Counted from the stretch's first letter, positions 1 to 8,812 are shown. The stretch: 64,000 nucleotides of DNA from Parafannyhessea sp902761955 (GCA_902761955.1 CACWMM010000004.1:10746-74745), one strand, 5' to 3'. Program-made: numbers and translations. The notes: generated from the sequence alone by a model not told the origin.

Positions 1-2
1 CC

Positions 3-374
3 ATCAAGCACACGGCGTTGGTGCAGTCCTGCCAGCCGGACGGGTGGCGCGCGGAGCACGTGGTGGTCGTGGTCATAACGGACGGGCTCGAGAACGCGAG
101 CCACAGCTACACGTACGACCGCGTGCGACGCATGGTCGGCGCATGCAAGCGCCAAGGTTGGGAGTTCGTGTTCTTGGGGGCAAACATCGACGCAATCGAG
201 GAGGCGGGGCGGATAGGCATCTGCGAGGATCGCGTTGCGCAGTACGTATGCGACCGCGGCGGCGTGAGCCTGGCGTATGACGCCGTGTCGGATGTGACGT
301 GCGGCGCGCGCGTCGGCTGCATTCCGCCAGACTGGAACGCCCGCGTGAACGAGGACGCACGCCATCGCGGGTAG
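3..374 (+). CDS. vWA-domain protein, C-terminal part (5' truncated by window)
   Basis: The frame is open to the left edge of the window, so only the last about 123 residues are seen. The stretch VVVVVITDGLENAS followed by GWEFVFLGANIDA is typical of the central strand and the later strand of a von Willebrand factor A domain found in bacterial and phage-associated proteins of unknown role. No membrane segment or second domain is visible in the part present. The gene ends with TAG and is followed by a region with two palindromes ahead of the next gene. The function cannot be stated beyond a probable metal-ion-dependent adhesion or binding fold. Confidence 0.7.
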   Translation: MKHTALVQSCQPDGWRAEHVVVVVITDGLENASHSYTYDRVRRMVGACKRQGWEFVFLGANIDAIEEAGRIGICEDRVAQYVCDRGGVSLAYDAVSDVTCGARVGCIPPDWNARVNEDARHRG

Positions 375-427
375 TGCCGCGCCGCGACAGCGCCCTGGTG
401 GCACGCCCGCCCTCCGCGGTGCGCGAA

Positions 428-445
428 CCTTACGAACTCGTAAGG
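428..445. promoter_or_regulatory. Inverted repeat, candidate operator
   Basis: CCTTACGA and TCGTAAGG form perfect 8-bp arms around a 2-base centre. It lies about 100 bases upstream of the small membrane-protein gene at 548 and is likely a regulator site, though the regulator is unknown. Confidence 0.4.
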
Positions 446-487
446 TGGCCGTAAGCTGCGCCTATGGCAGCTCCGTCGCTCCTGTAA

Positions 488-499
488 GACCATATGGTC
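488..499. promoter_or_regulatory. 12-bp perfect palindrome, candidate operator
   Basis: GACCATATGGTC is perfectly self-complementary and lies 49 bases before the start of the gene at 548. It may be an operator or part of a promoter region; no convincing -35/-10 pair is seen around it. Confidence 0.3.
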
Positions 500-547
500 G
501 TCAAAGGGAATGCGCCGCAGTGGCGGCGCGGAAAGATAGGAGCAACC

Positions 548-715
548 ATGGAGTTCGCCAGGGAGTTTGTCGAGAACCTCTTGTTCGTAGCGGTGAGCGG
601 CCTGCTGTTTCTGATCGTAGTGGTGGGCGACGGCTCGGACGCGATGGAGTCCAGGAACATCTTCGGGCGTCGCGACCGTCGCTATCGCAGGTATGGCCGC
701 GGGCGCAGCCGCTGA
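548..715 (+). CDS. Small single-pass membrane protein
   Basis: Fifty-five residues starting at ATG 548 with AGGAG upstream; the longer upstream starts in this frame lack a ribosome binding site. Residues about 8-25 (ENLLFVAVSGLLFLIVVVG) form one hydrophobic helix, followed by a highly basic tail rich in Arg and Tyr. The basic end would stay in the cytoplasm by the positive-inside rule. I do not recognise the family. It is a single-gene unit between palindromic sites upstream and a strong hairpin downstream. Confidence 0.55.
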   Translation: MEFAREFVENLLFVAVSGLLFLIVVVGDGSDAMESRNIFGRRDRRYRRYGRGRSR

Positions 716-744
716 CGTCCCACGCGCGAAAGGCGCGTGCAAGC

Positions 745-773
745 AAGACAAGTGCAAGAAAGACAAGTGCAAG
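745..773. repeat. Two tandem copies of a 15-bp unit
   Basis: AAGACAAGTGCAAG occurs at 745 and again at 760. It sits just before the terminator hairpin in non-coding DNA. Similar purine-rich words appear in other intergenic stretches, such as near 2235 and 5300. Confidence 0.5.
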
Positions 774-785
774 CTTGCGAGAAGA

Positions 786-821
786 GCGCCCCGGCCATGG
801 TTGGTGCCATGACCGGGGCGC
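786..821. terminator. Bidirectional terminator hairpin
   Basis: GCGCCCCGG pairs with CCGGGGCGC and the inner CATGG pairs with CCATG, giving a 14-bp stem with one mismatch. It lies between two convergent genes. On the minus strand the stem is followed by TCTTCTCGC, the dispersed motif described in the findings. Confidence 0.75.
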
Positions 822-895
822 GGCGCTAACGCTTTGCCTTGCACGTTTCTGCCCCGCGCATGACGCTGGTTGCGTGGAGCAAATCGCCCGTGGCG

Positions 896-2056
896 CTACA
901 GGGCGGCGCGATAGATCTCTACGATGTCGTCCTTCGACAGCGGGACGAAGGAACCCTTGCAGCCATTGGCAGCCTTCTGGGCCATGACCTCGAAGTTCTT
1001 CTCGTCCGTGATGCCCACCTCGCGAAGGGTCGCGGGCATGTGCATGGTCTGCGTGAAGAACTCGCGCGTGCGCACGATGGCCTCGCGCGCGACGGCCTCG
1101 TCCTCCGTGCCGGTGAGGCCCCAGACGTTGCGGCCGTATGCGGCGAAGAGCGCGACGGTGTCTGCGCTCAGCACGTGCTCCATCCACGCGGGCGTGAGGA
1201 TGGCGAGGCCTTCGCCGTGAGTTATGTCATAAAACGCGGAGAGCTCGTGCTCCATGGGGTGGACGCACCACGCGGGGGAGCAGCCGTCTCCCACCAGGCC
1301 GTTGATGGCGTGGCTGGCCGCCCACATGAGGTTTGCGCGTGCGTCGTAGTCGTCCGGGTGGGCAAGCGCGATGGGCCCGTAGTGGATCATGGTCTTGAGC
1401 AGACCCTCGGCCATGCGTTTCTGCACGTAGGCGCCCTCATCCATGCTGAAGTAGTTCTCGAAGGTGTGGCTCATCATGTCCGCGGTGCCGGCAGCGGTCT
1501 GGCGCGCCGGGACGGAGAACGTGTACGTGGGGTCGAGCACGGACATGGTGGGCTTGAGGCACTCGCCGGCGGTGCCCCACTTCTCGTTCTTGGTCATATC
1601 GGATATTACGGCGAACGCATCCATCTCGGAACCCGTGGCGGAAAGGGTGAGGACCGAGAAGATCGGGAGCGCGTCCTTGATGAGCTCCGGCTTGATCACG
1701 AGGTCCCATGCGTCGCCATCGTACTTTGCGCCGGCGGCGACCACCTTGGCGCAGTCGATGGTGGAGCCGCCGCCGATGGCGAGCACCATCTGGATGTCGT
1801 TCTGGTGGCAGAGCTCGACGCCGCGGCGCACGGTCTGGATGCGCGGGTTGGGCTCCACGCCGGAAAGCTCGAACACCTGGACGCCGGCGTCCTTGAGGAT
1901 GGAGAGCGCCTGGTCGTAGATGCCGTTGCGCTTGATGGAGCCGCCGCCGTAGCACAAAAGCGCGCGGCTGCCGTAGTTGGCGAGCTCCGCCAGGTGCGAG
2001 ATCTGGCCCTTGCCAAAGTGGATGGTGGTGGGAACGTGGAACGTGAAGTTGTACAT
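896..2056 (-). CDS. Iron-containing alcohol dehydrogenase (butanol dehydrogenase type)
   Basis: A 386-residue member of the Fe-ADH family, the usual length for NAD(P)H-dependent butanol dehydrogenases such as BdhA, YugJ and YqhD. It interconverts aldehydes and alcohols, typically as an electron sink in fermentation. The N-terminus has FHVPTTIHFGKGQ, the nucleotide-binding region has GGGSTIDCAKVVAAG, and the metal site region includes TLSATGSEMDAFAV and HPMEHELSAFYDITHGEG with the conserved His residues. The start at 2056 has AAGGAG six bases upstream; a longer frame to 2128 lacks one. It is a monocistronic gene facing the terminator at 786-821. Confidence 0.93.
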   Translation of the reverse strand: MYNFTFHVPTTIHFGKGQISHLAELANYGSRALLCYGGGSIKRNGIYDQALSILKDAGVQVFELSGVEPNPRIQTVRRGVELCHQNDIQMVLAIGGGSTIDCAKVVAAGAKYDGDAWDLVIKPELIKDALPIFSVLTLSATGSEMDAFAVISDMTKNEKWGTAGECLKPTMSVLDPTYTFSVPARQTAAGTADMMSHTFENYFSMDEGAYVQKRMAEGLLKTMIHYGPIALAHPDDYDARANLMWAASHAINGLVGDGCSPAWCVHPMEHELSAFYDITHGEGLAILTPAWMEHVLSADTVALFAAYGRNVWGLTGTEDEAVAREAIVRTREFFTQTMHMPATLREVGITDEKNFEVMAQKAANGCKGSFVPLSKDDIVEIYRAAL

Positions 2057-2253
2057 GCTGCTCCTTAGGGTCCGGCCGTGGCGCCTGGTTGCGCCGCGAC
2101 GCCCGGCAGTGCGGCCGGGCTGTGCCATGAACAGATTCGTTATACCCCGTTATAGAAGCAGATGTCTGCAAGATGCGCAGGCGGCGGCATGTGCGCGACG
2201 AGCGCGGTTGCGCGGGTGGGAAGCGCAGGAGTGCGAAAGAGAAGTGCAAGGGT

Positions 2254-2270
2254 GCGGACGGGCGGTCCGC
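2254..2270 (-). terminator. Short terminator-like hairpin after the DUF1275 gene
   Basis: GCGGAC and GTCCGC form a 6-bp stem with a 5-base loop, just past the stop codon of the minus-strand gene ending at 2278. There is no T-run, so it is a weak call. Confidence 0.35.
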
Positions 2271-2277
2271 CTTTGGG

Positions 2278-2976
2278 TTACCTTGCCTGCGTCTGCGCTG
2301 CGGGGCGCTCGTGCTCGCGGTCCTCGAACATGAGGGCGAAGGCAACCAGGAGGAACAGGCTGCTTGCCATGATCGCGTGCAGGGAGAACGCCCCAAGCAG
2401 GAAGTTGCCAAGGATTGCGCCGCAGACGAAGGTGAGGATCACGAGGTAGTACAGAAACGCGGTGCGGAGGTCGCGGTGACGGCGCCCGTGCACGTAGCTG
2501 ACGAGCGCCTGCGTGCCGCTGCGAAGGTTGCCGATGCACATGGTCGTGGCAAACGGTCGGCCGTGCAGCTTGCGGAACGCCTGCACCTGCATGCCACAGG
2601 CAAGGGACGTGAGGCTGTTTGCGACAAGGTTGACGGATCCCGGCATGAGCGAGACCGCGACGAGCAAGATGGCCTCGATTGCGACGACGGTCTGGCGCCA
2701 GTGCATGCCACGGCCCTTGTGGAGGCGAATCTCGTGCGCGATGGCGCAGCCTGCCGCGAAGCCGAGGATGGGGCAGAGGTAGTGCGGCACGTTCTGCCAC
2801 GCGCCGGTAGAGATGTTCACGCCCAGGAGCAGGAGGTTGCCGGTCTGCGCGTTGGCGAAGACCTTGTCGCGCCCCAGAAAGGAGTACGCGTCCATGAGGC
2901 CGCCGGAGCAGGCGAGGACCATTGCGAGCCAGACGGACTCTGATGTCTGTGATGCGCGCTTCCTGAGCAGGTTCAT
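2278..2976 (-). CDS. DUF1275 (YoaK-type) membrane protein
   Basis: A 232-residue integral membrane protein with about six hydrophobic segments. The motif DAYSFLGRDKVFANAQTGNLLLLG near the N-terminus and a later MCIGNLRSGTQALVSYV are hallmarks of the DUF1275/YoaK family. Members are widespread, and some have been proposed as small-molecule transporters; the substrate is unknown. The ATG at 2976 has AGAAGGAAG upstream and is preferred over the longer frame to 3057. It stands alone with its own promoter region, divergent from tatA. Confidence 0.85.
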   Translation of the reverse strand: MNLLRKRASQTSESVWLAMVLACSGGLMDAYSFLGRDKVFANAQTGNLLLLGVNISTGAWQNVPHYLCPILGFAAGCAIAHEIRLHKGRGMHWRQTVVAIEAILLVAVSLMPGSVNLVANSLTSLACGMQVQAFRKLHGRPFATTMCIGNLRSGTQALVSYVHGRRHRDLRTAFLYYLVILTFVCGAILGNFLLGAFSLHAIMASSLFLLVAFALMFEDREHERPAAQTQAR

Positions 2977-3339
2977 GCTTGCTTCCTTCTGTTGGCGACG
3001 GTCGCTCGCTGGCGTTGCGTGGTGCGTCGCGACTTTTGCAAAACAACTGATAGACAAGAGAGAAAGATACTACAGTCAAGCTGAATACGGCAGACGGTAG
3101 CGAAATTGTTGCGAAAGCAGCGTTGCGGCTAGTCGCAAAGAGCTGTCATTGTGCATGAGGTTGGTTGATGCGTTGCCGTTGTGTGCGACCAACGCGCAGC
3201 TTGCTGCAAAGAGTGCAAGCACCCATACAAACCGTATATGGATTGCACAAATACTTGTATTTTACCTATGGCGGGGCTGGGCCTACGCTCTTGAAGACGG
3301 ACGGGACGTCCGAGGTCCTCGTCAGAAAGGCAGGAAGAC
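2977..3339. other. Divergent intergenic region between the DUF1275 gene and tatA
   Basis: A gap of 363 bases that is noticeably more AT-rich than its neighbours, consistent with two divergent promoters. A minus-strand promoter candidate is listed separately. On the plus strand TTGCAC at 3243 and a T/A-rich stretch to 3264 could belong to the tatA promoter, but no convincing -10 was fixed. No convincing RNA gene or coding frame was seen. Confidence 0.5.
3051..3079 (-). promoter_or_regulatory. Candidate promoter of the DUF1275 gene
   Basis: Reading the minus strand, TTGACT (3079-3074) is followed after 17 bases by TGTCTA (3056-3051). The -35 is good and the -10 poor. Confidence 0.3.
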
Positions 3340-3528
3340 ATGAATCCAGACCACCTCATCATGGCAGCCTTGTTTGCGCTGCTGCTGATCTACGGCCCCA
3401 ACAAGCTGCCCCAACTGGGAAACGCGCTTGGCAAGACGGTCAAGAACGTTCGCGAGGGCATGGACGGCGTTGGCGACGACGAGACCGCGATCGTGCAGGA
3501 CTCCGCTACGGACGCAGATAGGCAGTAG
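3340..3528 (+). CDS. tatA: TatA/Hcf106-type Sec-independent translocase subunit
   Basis: A 62-residue protein with one N-terminal transmembrane helix (residues about 5-18), the hinge YGPNKLPQLGNALGK, and an amphipathic helix ending in KNVREGMDG. This is the standard TatA architecture: it multimerises to form the pore through which folded twin-arginine substrates cross the membrane. The hinge has the conserved Gly-Pro. GGCAGGAAG lies ahead of the ATG. No tatB or tatC is adjacent, so the gene is a stand-alone unit closed by a strong terminator. Confidence 0.9.
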   Translation: MNPDHLIMAALFALLLIYGPNKLPQLGNALGKTVKNVREGMDGVGDDETAIVQDSATDADRQ

Positions 3529-3622
3529 GCTCACGTGGCGGAGCGGTACGTGGCATTAGATGGCGACCAAGGTGCCGCGTCCTTCTAGCCCGCGCCAAGG
3601 CGAAAGGCACATTCAAGTTGAG

Positions 3623-3655
3623 GCACCCCCAGTAGGACCATCCTACTGGGGGTGC
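3623..3655 (+). terminator. Intrinsic terminator of tatA
   Basis: A perfect 15-bp stem (arm GCACCCCCAGTAGGA and its complement) closes on a 3-base loop and is followed by GTTGT. It lies about 95 bases after the tatA stop. Confidence 0.85.
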
Positions 3656-3764
3656 GTTGTCATGTTCGAGTTTATGCTCCCCGTTACGGTGCCTGCCATC
3701 TAGATTGTGTTGAAGATGTTGACAGAGCAACAATTGAGATAAAGACTGGCGTGCCTGCTATTAT

Positions 3765-3806
3765 GTTGACAAGTCAACAAGAGCATGCGTGCGCGCATGG
3801 TAGAAT
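3765..3806 (+). promoter_or_regulatory. marR promoter with MarR-type operator
   Basis: GTTGAC-AA-GTCAAC (3765-3778) is a perfect inverted repeat like those bound by MarR/SlyA dimers. It overlaps where a -35 element would sit for an extended -10, TGG-TAGAAT (TAGAAT at 3801-3806). The marR start codon follows at 3865, so autoregulation is likely (inference). Confidence 0.55.
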
Positions 3807-3864
3807 CAGGCTCATAACGAGGCGAAAAGTCCCGCCAGTGAGGTGTCGAGCAGGGGAGAAGAGC

Positions 3865-4317
3865 GTGGCTAACGAGAGGTTCGAGAACTTCGTGGGCGTA
3901 ATCTATGCGCTCAACAAGGAGATCGGCCGCATCAAGACGCAGAAGATGGCATCGCTTGGCCTGCGCGGGACCGACACCATGGTCCTGTACTACCTTGCTC
4001 ACGCGGACGGGGACCTTGCGGAGGCGGACGTCGCGCGGCTGATGCGACAGGACCGCGCCGCCGTGACGCGCATCGTGTCGCGGCTGGAGGCGCAGGGCAT
4101 GGTCGTGCGCGGCCATGCGAGCGAGGACGCCAAGGCCCGCGGGTCTAGGTACCGCGCGCCGGTGACACTCACGGCGGCGGGTCGCAAGGCGGCGGCCGAA
4201 CTTGACCAGATCATAGACGACGTGGTGTTCGAGGCGAGCGCGGACATTGGCCCGCAGGAGCGCGAGCGCATGTACACGTGGCTGACGCAGGTGCTGGAGT
4301 CGCTCGAGCGCATCTAG
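3865..4317 (+). CDS. MarR-family transcriptional regulator
   Basis: A 150-residue winged-helix protein of normal MarR length, starting at GTG 3865 behind GGGGAG. The DNA-binding region reads EADVARLMRQDRAAVTRIVS, with the wing around RGSRYRAPVTLTAAGRKAA. Proteins of this family bind short palindromes as dimers and release them when they bind small ligands. The GTTGAC palindrome upstream is a likely target, and the DegV gene 120 bases downstream may be read from the same promoter. The ligand is unknown. Confidence 0.88.
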   Translation: MANERFENFVGVIYALNKEIGRIKTQKMASLGLRGTDTMVLYYLAHADGDLAEADVARLMRQDRAAVTRIVSRLEAQGMVVRGHASEDAKARGSRYRAPVTLTAAGRKAAAELDQIIDDVVFEASADIGPQERERMYTWLTQVLESLERI

Positions 4318-4437
4318 CCTGCGGTGCGGACGGCGACCCCGACGGCTCGAGTGACGCGGGCCAAGCGGGCGCCGGCGTCGCAAAGACATCCGAAAGACAA
4401 CCTAAAGACAAGCAACCAGGGCGCGAAAGGAGCGGCC

Positions 4438-5277
4438 ATGGCCACTCGTATCATCACGGACTCCGCATCGGACATTGTGGACTTCCCAAATCCCAACCTC
4501 ACCGTGCTGCCCATGACGGTGGCGTTTGGCAGTACCGTGTACCACGACGGCGTGGACCTCACGCACGAGCGGTTCTACGACCTGCTGGTGGAATCCGACG
4601 AGCTTCCCAGCACGGGCGCGGTGTCGCCGGGCGTGTTCGTGCAGGCGTACGACGAGGCGCAGGCAGCGGGGGAGGACGTCGTGGTCGTCACGCTCTCCTC
4701 AAAGGTATCTGCAACGTGGCAGAGCGCGCGCATTGCGGCGGAGGGCCGTGACGGCGTGCATGTTGTCGACTCGCTCAGCTCCTGCATCGGCGAGCGCGTG
4801 CTGGTGGAGTACGCGCTCATGCTTGCGGAGCGCGGCCTTCCCGCGGCGGACATCGCGGCACGGCTTGAGCGGGCGCGCTCGCGCGTGCACATGCTCGCCC
4901 TGCTGGACACCCTGGAGTACCTGCGCCGAGGCGGGCGCATTGGGTCTGCGGCCGCGGCGGCGGGCGCGCTGCTTGCGCTGAAGCCCGTAGTGACCATGAC
5001 GGACGGCGAGGTGGAGCTGCTGGGCAAGGCGCGCGGCTCCAAGAACGCAAGAAACCTGCTAGTCGAGCTTGTGGGCGAGCATCCCATCGACTTCGCGATG
5101 CCGTTCTGCCTTGCGTACACCGCCGGTGGCGAGGCCATGCTGAAGAAGTACGTGCGCGACTCCAGCGACCTGTGGGAGGGCATCGTGGACGCGCTGCCCA
5201 TCTGCAGCGTGGGCGCCACCATCGGCACGCACGCCGGCCCCGGTGCCATTGCGGTCGCGTACTTCTCGCAGGAGTAG
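4438..5277 (+). CDS. DegV family fatty-acid-binding protein
   Basis: A 279-residue protein of full family length. It opens with the DegV signature TRIITDSASDI, then has LPSTGAVSPGVFVQAYDEA, the lipid-contact region VTLSSKVSATWQSA and the late LEYLRRGGRIGSAAA loop. DegV/FakB proteins bind a fatty acid in a buried pocket and, in Firmicutes, present it to the kinase FakA for phospholipid synthesis. A FakA partner is not in this window. GAAAGGAGC precedes ATG 4438, which is preferred over the frame opening at 4324. A hairpin at 5364-5391 closes the unit. Confidence 0.92.
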   Translation: MATRIITDSASDIVDFPNPNLTVLPMTVAFGSTVYHDGVDLTHERFYDLLVESDELPSTGAVSPGVFVQAYDEAQAAGEDVVVVTLSSKVSATWQSARIAAEGRDGVHVVDSLSSCIGERVLVEYALMLAERGLPAADIAARLERARSRVHMLALLDTLEYLRRGGRIGSAAAAAGALLALKPVVTMTDGEVELLGKARGSKNARNLLVELVGEHPIDFAMPFCLAYTAGGEAMLKKYVRDSSDLWEGIVDALPICSVGATIGTHAGPGAIAVAYFSQE

Positions 5278-5363
5278 CACGCCCTCGGCGGGCGAGAAGC
5301 GCAAGACATCTGCAAGGAGGTGCGCTCGGGTCGTGCTGCCGCCTCCATTGGGGCGCATGCAAA

Positions 5364-5391
5364 GGGCGGCCGTCAGTGGGGACGACCGCCC
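5364..5391. terminator. Terminator between convergent genes
   Basis: GGGCGGCCGTC and GACGACCGCCC form an 11-bp stem with one mismatch, directly followed by TTCTCGG. It separates degV from the minus-strand glycosyltransferase gene. Confidence 0.65.
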
Positions 5392-5465
5392 TTCTCGGCT
5401 ACTTACACTTGTCTGCACGCGGGTCTACACGCGCGGACCCTGTGCGAGCGGAGCCCCCGCTGGCG

Positions 5466-7751
5466 CTACGAGATCTGCTGCGTGAGGTCGTACACCGTCA
5501 CGCCGTCGACCGTGGTGGACTCGAAGTTCTGCTGCACCCAGGACGCGATCTCGCTGGAGGCGCTGGAGCCGCCTATCTGCGTTCCGCCGGTCTGACCGCC
5601 CGCGATGTAGTAGTGGATGAGCCCCTGCTTGACCCACTTCTTGAACTGCGCGAGCGTGGGCGCGGGGTCAGAGCCGTTGAAGCCGCCGATGGGCATGACC
5701 GAGCATTCGGTCGCAAGCTGGTAGCTTGCCGCATTCTGCGAGCCCGTTGTCGCGGCGACCCAGCGGTAGCTGTCGGAATTCTTCTGCAACATCTTCACGA
5801 GCTTGGACGAGACCGATCCGGAGGACCCGCCGAGAAGACCGCCCATCCCGCCTTTGCCTCCGCCGTTGGACGAGAGTCCCTCGGCGTTGGGGGCACTGCC
5901 GTCGCCCATGCCGCCACCGATTCCGTTTGCGTTGCCGCTGCCGGTGCCGTTTGCGGCTGGCGGCTGCATGCCTCCGCCGTTACCGCTGCCGCCGCTGGGT
6001 GCGGACGGCATGTTGCCGAGGGGCGCGTTGGTGCCCGCGCCGCCGCCCATGGTGCCCATGCCGCCCTGACGCCCGCCGGGGCCGCCGCCCATGGAGGAGT
6101 CTCCGCTCACGCTGGGGCCGGCCGTCACGATGGAGCCGGTGTGCGCCGTCGCGGCGGTGTAGAGGCTGTAGCTCACGGGGCCGACGGCGGCTGCGGCAAG
6201 CGCGAGCGCGACGGCGGCCGTCTGGAGCCTGGGGTCCGCGGGCCTTCCGCCGGCAAGGTGCTGCGGTGCGGCGGATGCCGCGGCTGCGGGGGTCGCGTCC
6301 TTCTCGTCCGCGACGGGCTCTGCGGTCGCGGCGCGTGCCGGCCTTGCGGCGCGGTGCCACAGGTACGCCTGCAGCGCGGCGGACGCAACGGCGAGGCCAA
6401 GCGCGAGCGGCCTTAGGGCCCAGATCCAGTCCGAACGCCGAAGCAGCACCACGGACCAGGCGCCCAGCGCGAGCGTCAGTGCGATGGACGTGGCGCGCGC
6501 CCAGGCAAGGTCCTTGCATTTTAGCAGGTAGTAGACGCAGATTGCCGCAAGCGCCGCCGTGGCGGGCGCAAGCGCGACCGTGTAGTACTGATGGATGGTG
6601 CCGCCCATGAAGCTGAACACGGCGCCGGTCACCACAAGCCAGCCGCCCCATGCGACCACCTGCGCGCGGCGCACGCTGGTGCGCGGGGCGCGGGCCAGGC
6701 ACACGAGCGCGACCACGATGCCCGCGAGCGCGGCGGGCGCCAGCCACGACCACTGCGTGCCCCACACGCCGTCGAACAGGCGCGTGATGCCGGTCTGGCC
6801 CCACATGCCGGCATGCCCGGTCGAGATGGTGGTGCTGCCGGTGCCCGAGCCTCCCGCGACGACGGCGCCCTCCATGGAGCCGGTTATGCGCCCGAGGCCG
6901 TTGTAGCCAAAGGTAAGCTCAAGAAACGAGTTTGTCTGCGAGCCGCCGATGTACGGGCGCATGCTCGCGGGCACGAGCACGGTGAGCAGCACCCACCAGC
7001 CGGCGCTTGCCACGAGCGCGCCCACGGCGGCCGCGCTGTCAAGCAGCCGGCGGCGCACGGTGGTGGGACTTGCCACCAGGAAGGCAACTGCAAGCCCGGG
7101 CAGGATCAGGAACGCCTGCAGCTGCTTGGTGAGGAACGCGAAGCCGCACGCGACGCCGGCGAGCGCCATCCACGCGGTGCGGCACCGGTTGCCGCCGTCC
7201 GTGGGCTCGAACTCCAGCGCACGCAGCACGCAGTGCACGCACGCGATCAGCAGCAGCACCAGCAGGGCGTCCGGGTTGTTGAAGCGGAACATCAGGCACG
7301 CGACGGGCGTGGTGGCGAGCGCCGCGCCCGCAAGAAGCCCCGCGAGGTGGCCAAACTGGCGGCGGATCGTTGCGTACAGCAGCCAGACGGCGAGCACGCC
7401 CATGATGGCCTGCGGCACCAGGATCGACCAGCTGGAGAGCCCAAAGACCCTGACGGCCAGCGCCATGGGCCAGATGGCCGCCGGCGGCTTGTCCACGGTT
7501 ATGGAGTTGCCGGCGTCGGACGAGCCCCACAGGAACGACCACCAGTTGGTGGAGCCGGCCTGCGCCGCCGAGGAGTAGAACTCGTTGGCGTAGCCGGAGA
7601 CCGAGAGCCCCACCAGGTAGAGTAGGGCGGTCGCCACCAGCAGTGCCGCGAGCGAGAAGAGCTGCACCCTCGATCGGCGGGGGAGCTTTCTGCCGCGAAG
7701 CGCCGCGAGGCCCCGGGGCGCCCGGCTGCCGTGTTTGGTTTCGTTTCTCAT
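5466..7751 (-). CDS. ArnT/PMT-like (GT39) polyprenol-sugar glycosyltransferase
   Basis: A 761-residue membrane enzyme. About a dozen hydrophobic helices occupy residues 35-540, and the N-terminal loop contains VDKPPAAIWPMA, typical of PMT_2/GT39 enzymes that use a lipid-linked sugar donor. A Gly/Met/Asn-rich low-complexity stretch (residues about 545-625) links to a soluble extracytoplasmic C-terminal domain of about 135 residues. The layout matches Bacillus YkcB. Its ATG overlaps the stop of the upstream GT2 gene by four bases (ATGA), so translation is probably coupled: the GT2 enzyme would make the polyprenyl-phosphate sugar that this enzyme transfers outside the membrane. The acceptor is unknown. 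Confidence 0.88.
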   Translation of the reverse strand: MRNETKHGSRAPRGLAALRGRKLPRRSRVQLFSLAALLVATALLYLVGLSVSGYANEFYSSAAQAGSTNWWSFLWGSSDAGNSITVDKPPAAIWPMALAVRVFGLSSWSILVPQAIMGVLAVWLLYATIRRQFGHLAGLLAGAALATTPVACLMFRFNNPDALLVLLLIACVHCVLRALEFEPTDGGNRCRTAWMALAGVACGFAFLTKQLQAFLILPGLAVAFLVASPTTVRRRLLDSAAAVGALVASAGWWVLLTVLVPASMRPYIGGSQTNSFLELTFGYNGLGRITGSMEGAVVAGGSGTGSTTISTGHAGMWGQTGITRLFDGVWGTQWSWLAPAALAGIVVALVCLARAPRTSVRRAQVVAWGGWLVVTGAVFSFMGGTIHQYYTVALAPATAALAAICVYYLLKCKDLAWARATSIALTLALGAWSVVLLRRSDWIWALRPLALGLAVASAALQAYLWHRAARPARAATAEPVADEKDATPAAAASAAPQHLAGGRPADPRLQTAAVALALAAAAVGPVSYSLYTAATAHTGSIVTAGPSVSGDSSMGGGPGGRQGGMGTMGGGAGTNAPLGNMPSAPSGGSGNGGGMQPPAANGTGSGNANGIGGGMGDGSAPNAEGLSSNGGGKGGMGGLLGGSSGSVSSKLVKMLQKNSDSYRWVAATTGSQNAASYQLATECSVMPIGGFNGSDPAPTLAQFKKWVKQGLIHYYIAGGQTGGTQIGGSSASSEIASWVQQNFESTTVDGVTVYDLTQQIS

Positions 7752-8608
7752 ATTCGCTCCTGTCTGGTTGCGGTCCACGTGCCGGCGCCGCGCTCCGTCG
7801 CGTTGGGCAGGACCGCGGCAATCTGGGCGTCTAGCCTGCGGGAACGCAGGGCCTTGCGCAGGCGGTGCACGCCGCGGAGGTCCTGGGCCACGGTTCGGGG
7901 GATGTTGACGGATGTGCCCGGGTCCTCGACCCAGGTGACGGGGACCTCCTGCATCACGAGGCCCGCACGGCGGGACACCACGAGCAGCTCCGTGTCGAAG
8001 AACCACTCGTCGTCCTGAATGAGCGGCAGGAACGTGCGAGCCACCTGTGTGCGCATTGCCTTGAAGCCGCACTGCGCATCGGGTACGTGGTAGGCAAACG
8101 CAAGGTTGAGCAGCAGGTTGTAGCAGCGCGAAATGAACTCGCGCTTGACGCAGCGCGTGGTGTGCGAGTCGCGCGAGAGCCTGCTGCCAAACGCGACGTC
8201 CGCCGAGCCGGCGAGCAGGGGGATTACGAGCTCGGGTATCGCGTCGAGCCCGGTGGAGAGGTCGACGTCCATGTACGCCACGACCCTGGCGGAAGAAGCC
8301 GTCCAGGCGCGCTTGAGCGCACGGCCGCGGCCCTTCTCGTCCAGATGGACCACGCCCACGTGCTGCGGGTCGCTTTGGTGCATGCGTCGCGCGATGGCGA
8401 GCGTGCGGTCCGTGCTGGCGTTGTCCGCCACCGTCACCTTCCAGGTAAACGACACGTTCCTGCGCAGCCACTGGGAAAGCAGCGTGACGGCAAGGCCGAT
8501 CTCTTCCTCCTCGTTGTAGGCCGGAAGCACGAACTCGACGTCCGGCGGCGTTGGCGTCGCCTCCTGTGTGCGGGCTTCCACTTGCCTTGTGCGGGTTTCC
8601 TTGAGCAT
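7748..8608 (-). CDS. GT2 glycosyltransferase, polyprenyl-phosphate sugar synthase type
   Basis: A 286-residue GT-A-fold enzyme with VEFVLPAYNEEEEIGLAV at the start, VTVADNASTDRT for the nucleotide, and the DXD-like AYMDVDLSTGLDA. It resembles dolichol-phosphate mannosyltransferases and B. subtilis YkcC, and should charge undecaprenyl phosphate with a sugar from a nucleotide donor. No C-terminal membrane helices are present, so it acts at the inner face of the membrane. The ATG at 8608 follows GGGAGAGG; the longer frame to 8671 is not supported. It is the first gene of a two-gene unit. Confidence 0.88.
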   Translation of the reverse strand: MLKETRTRQVEARTQEATPTPPDVEFVLPAYNEEEEIGLAVTLLSQWLRRNVSFTWKVTVADNASTDRTLAIARRMHQSDPQHVGVVHLDEKGRGRALKRAWTASSARVVAYMDVDLSTGLDAIPELVIPLLAGSADVAFGSRLSRDSHTTRCVKREFISRCYNLLLNLAFAYHVPDAQCGFKAMRTQVARTFLPLIQDDEWFFDTELLVVSRRAGLVMQEVPVTWVEDPGTSVNIPRTVAQDLRGVHRLRKALRSRRLDAQIAAVLPNATERGAGTWTATRQERI

Positions 8609-8812
8609 GGCCTCTCCCTCCCTTGGGGTTGCCTGTGGCAGGCCTTGGTCCAAAGGTACGGGGTGGGGCAAAAACTCAGCTTAAAGCGGAGGGGGCGCGG
8701 CGGCTTTGGCGCGAAGGCGGCACAACGCTTCAAGGTTGCTGAAGGCACCAGCCGTCGCGACGCGGCCGGAAGGGGGTACATACAGGGGAAAGACACCCCA
8801 CAAGGAGGCCCC

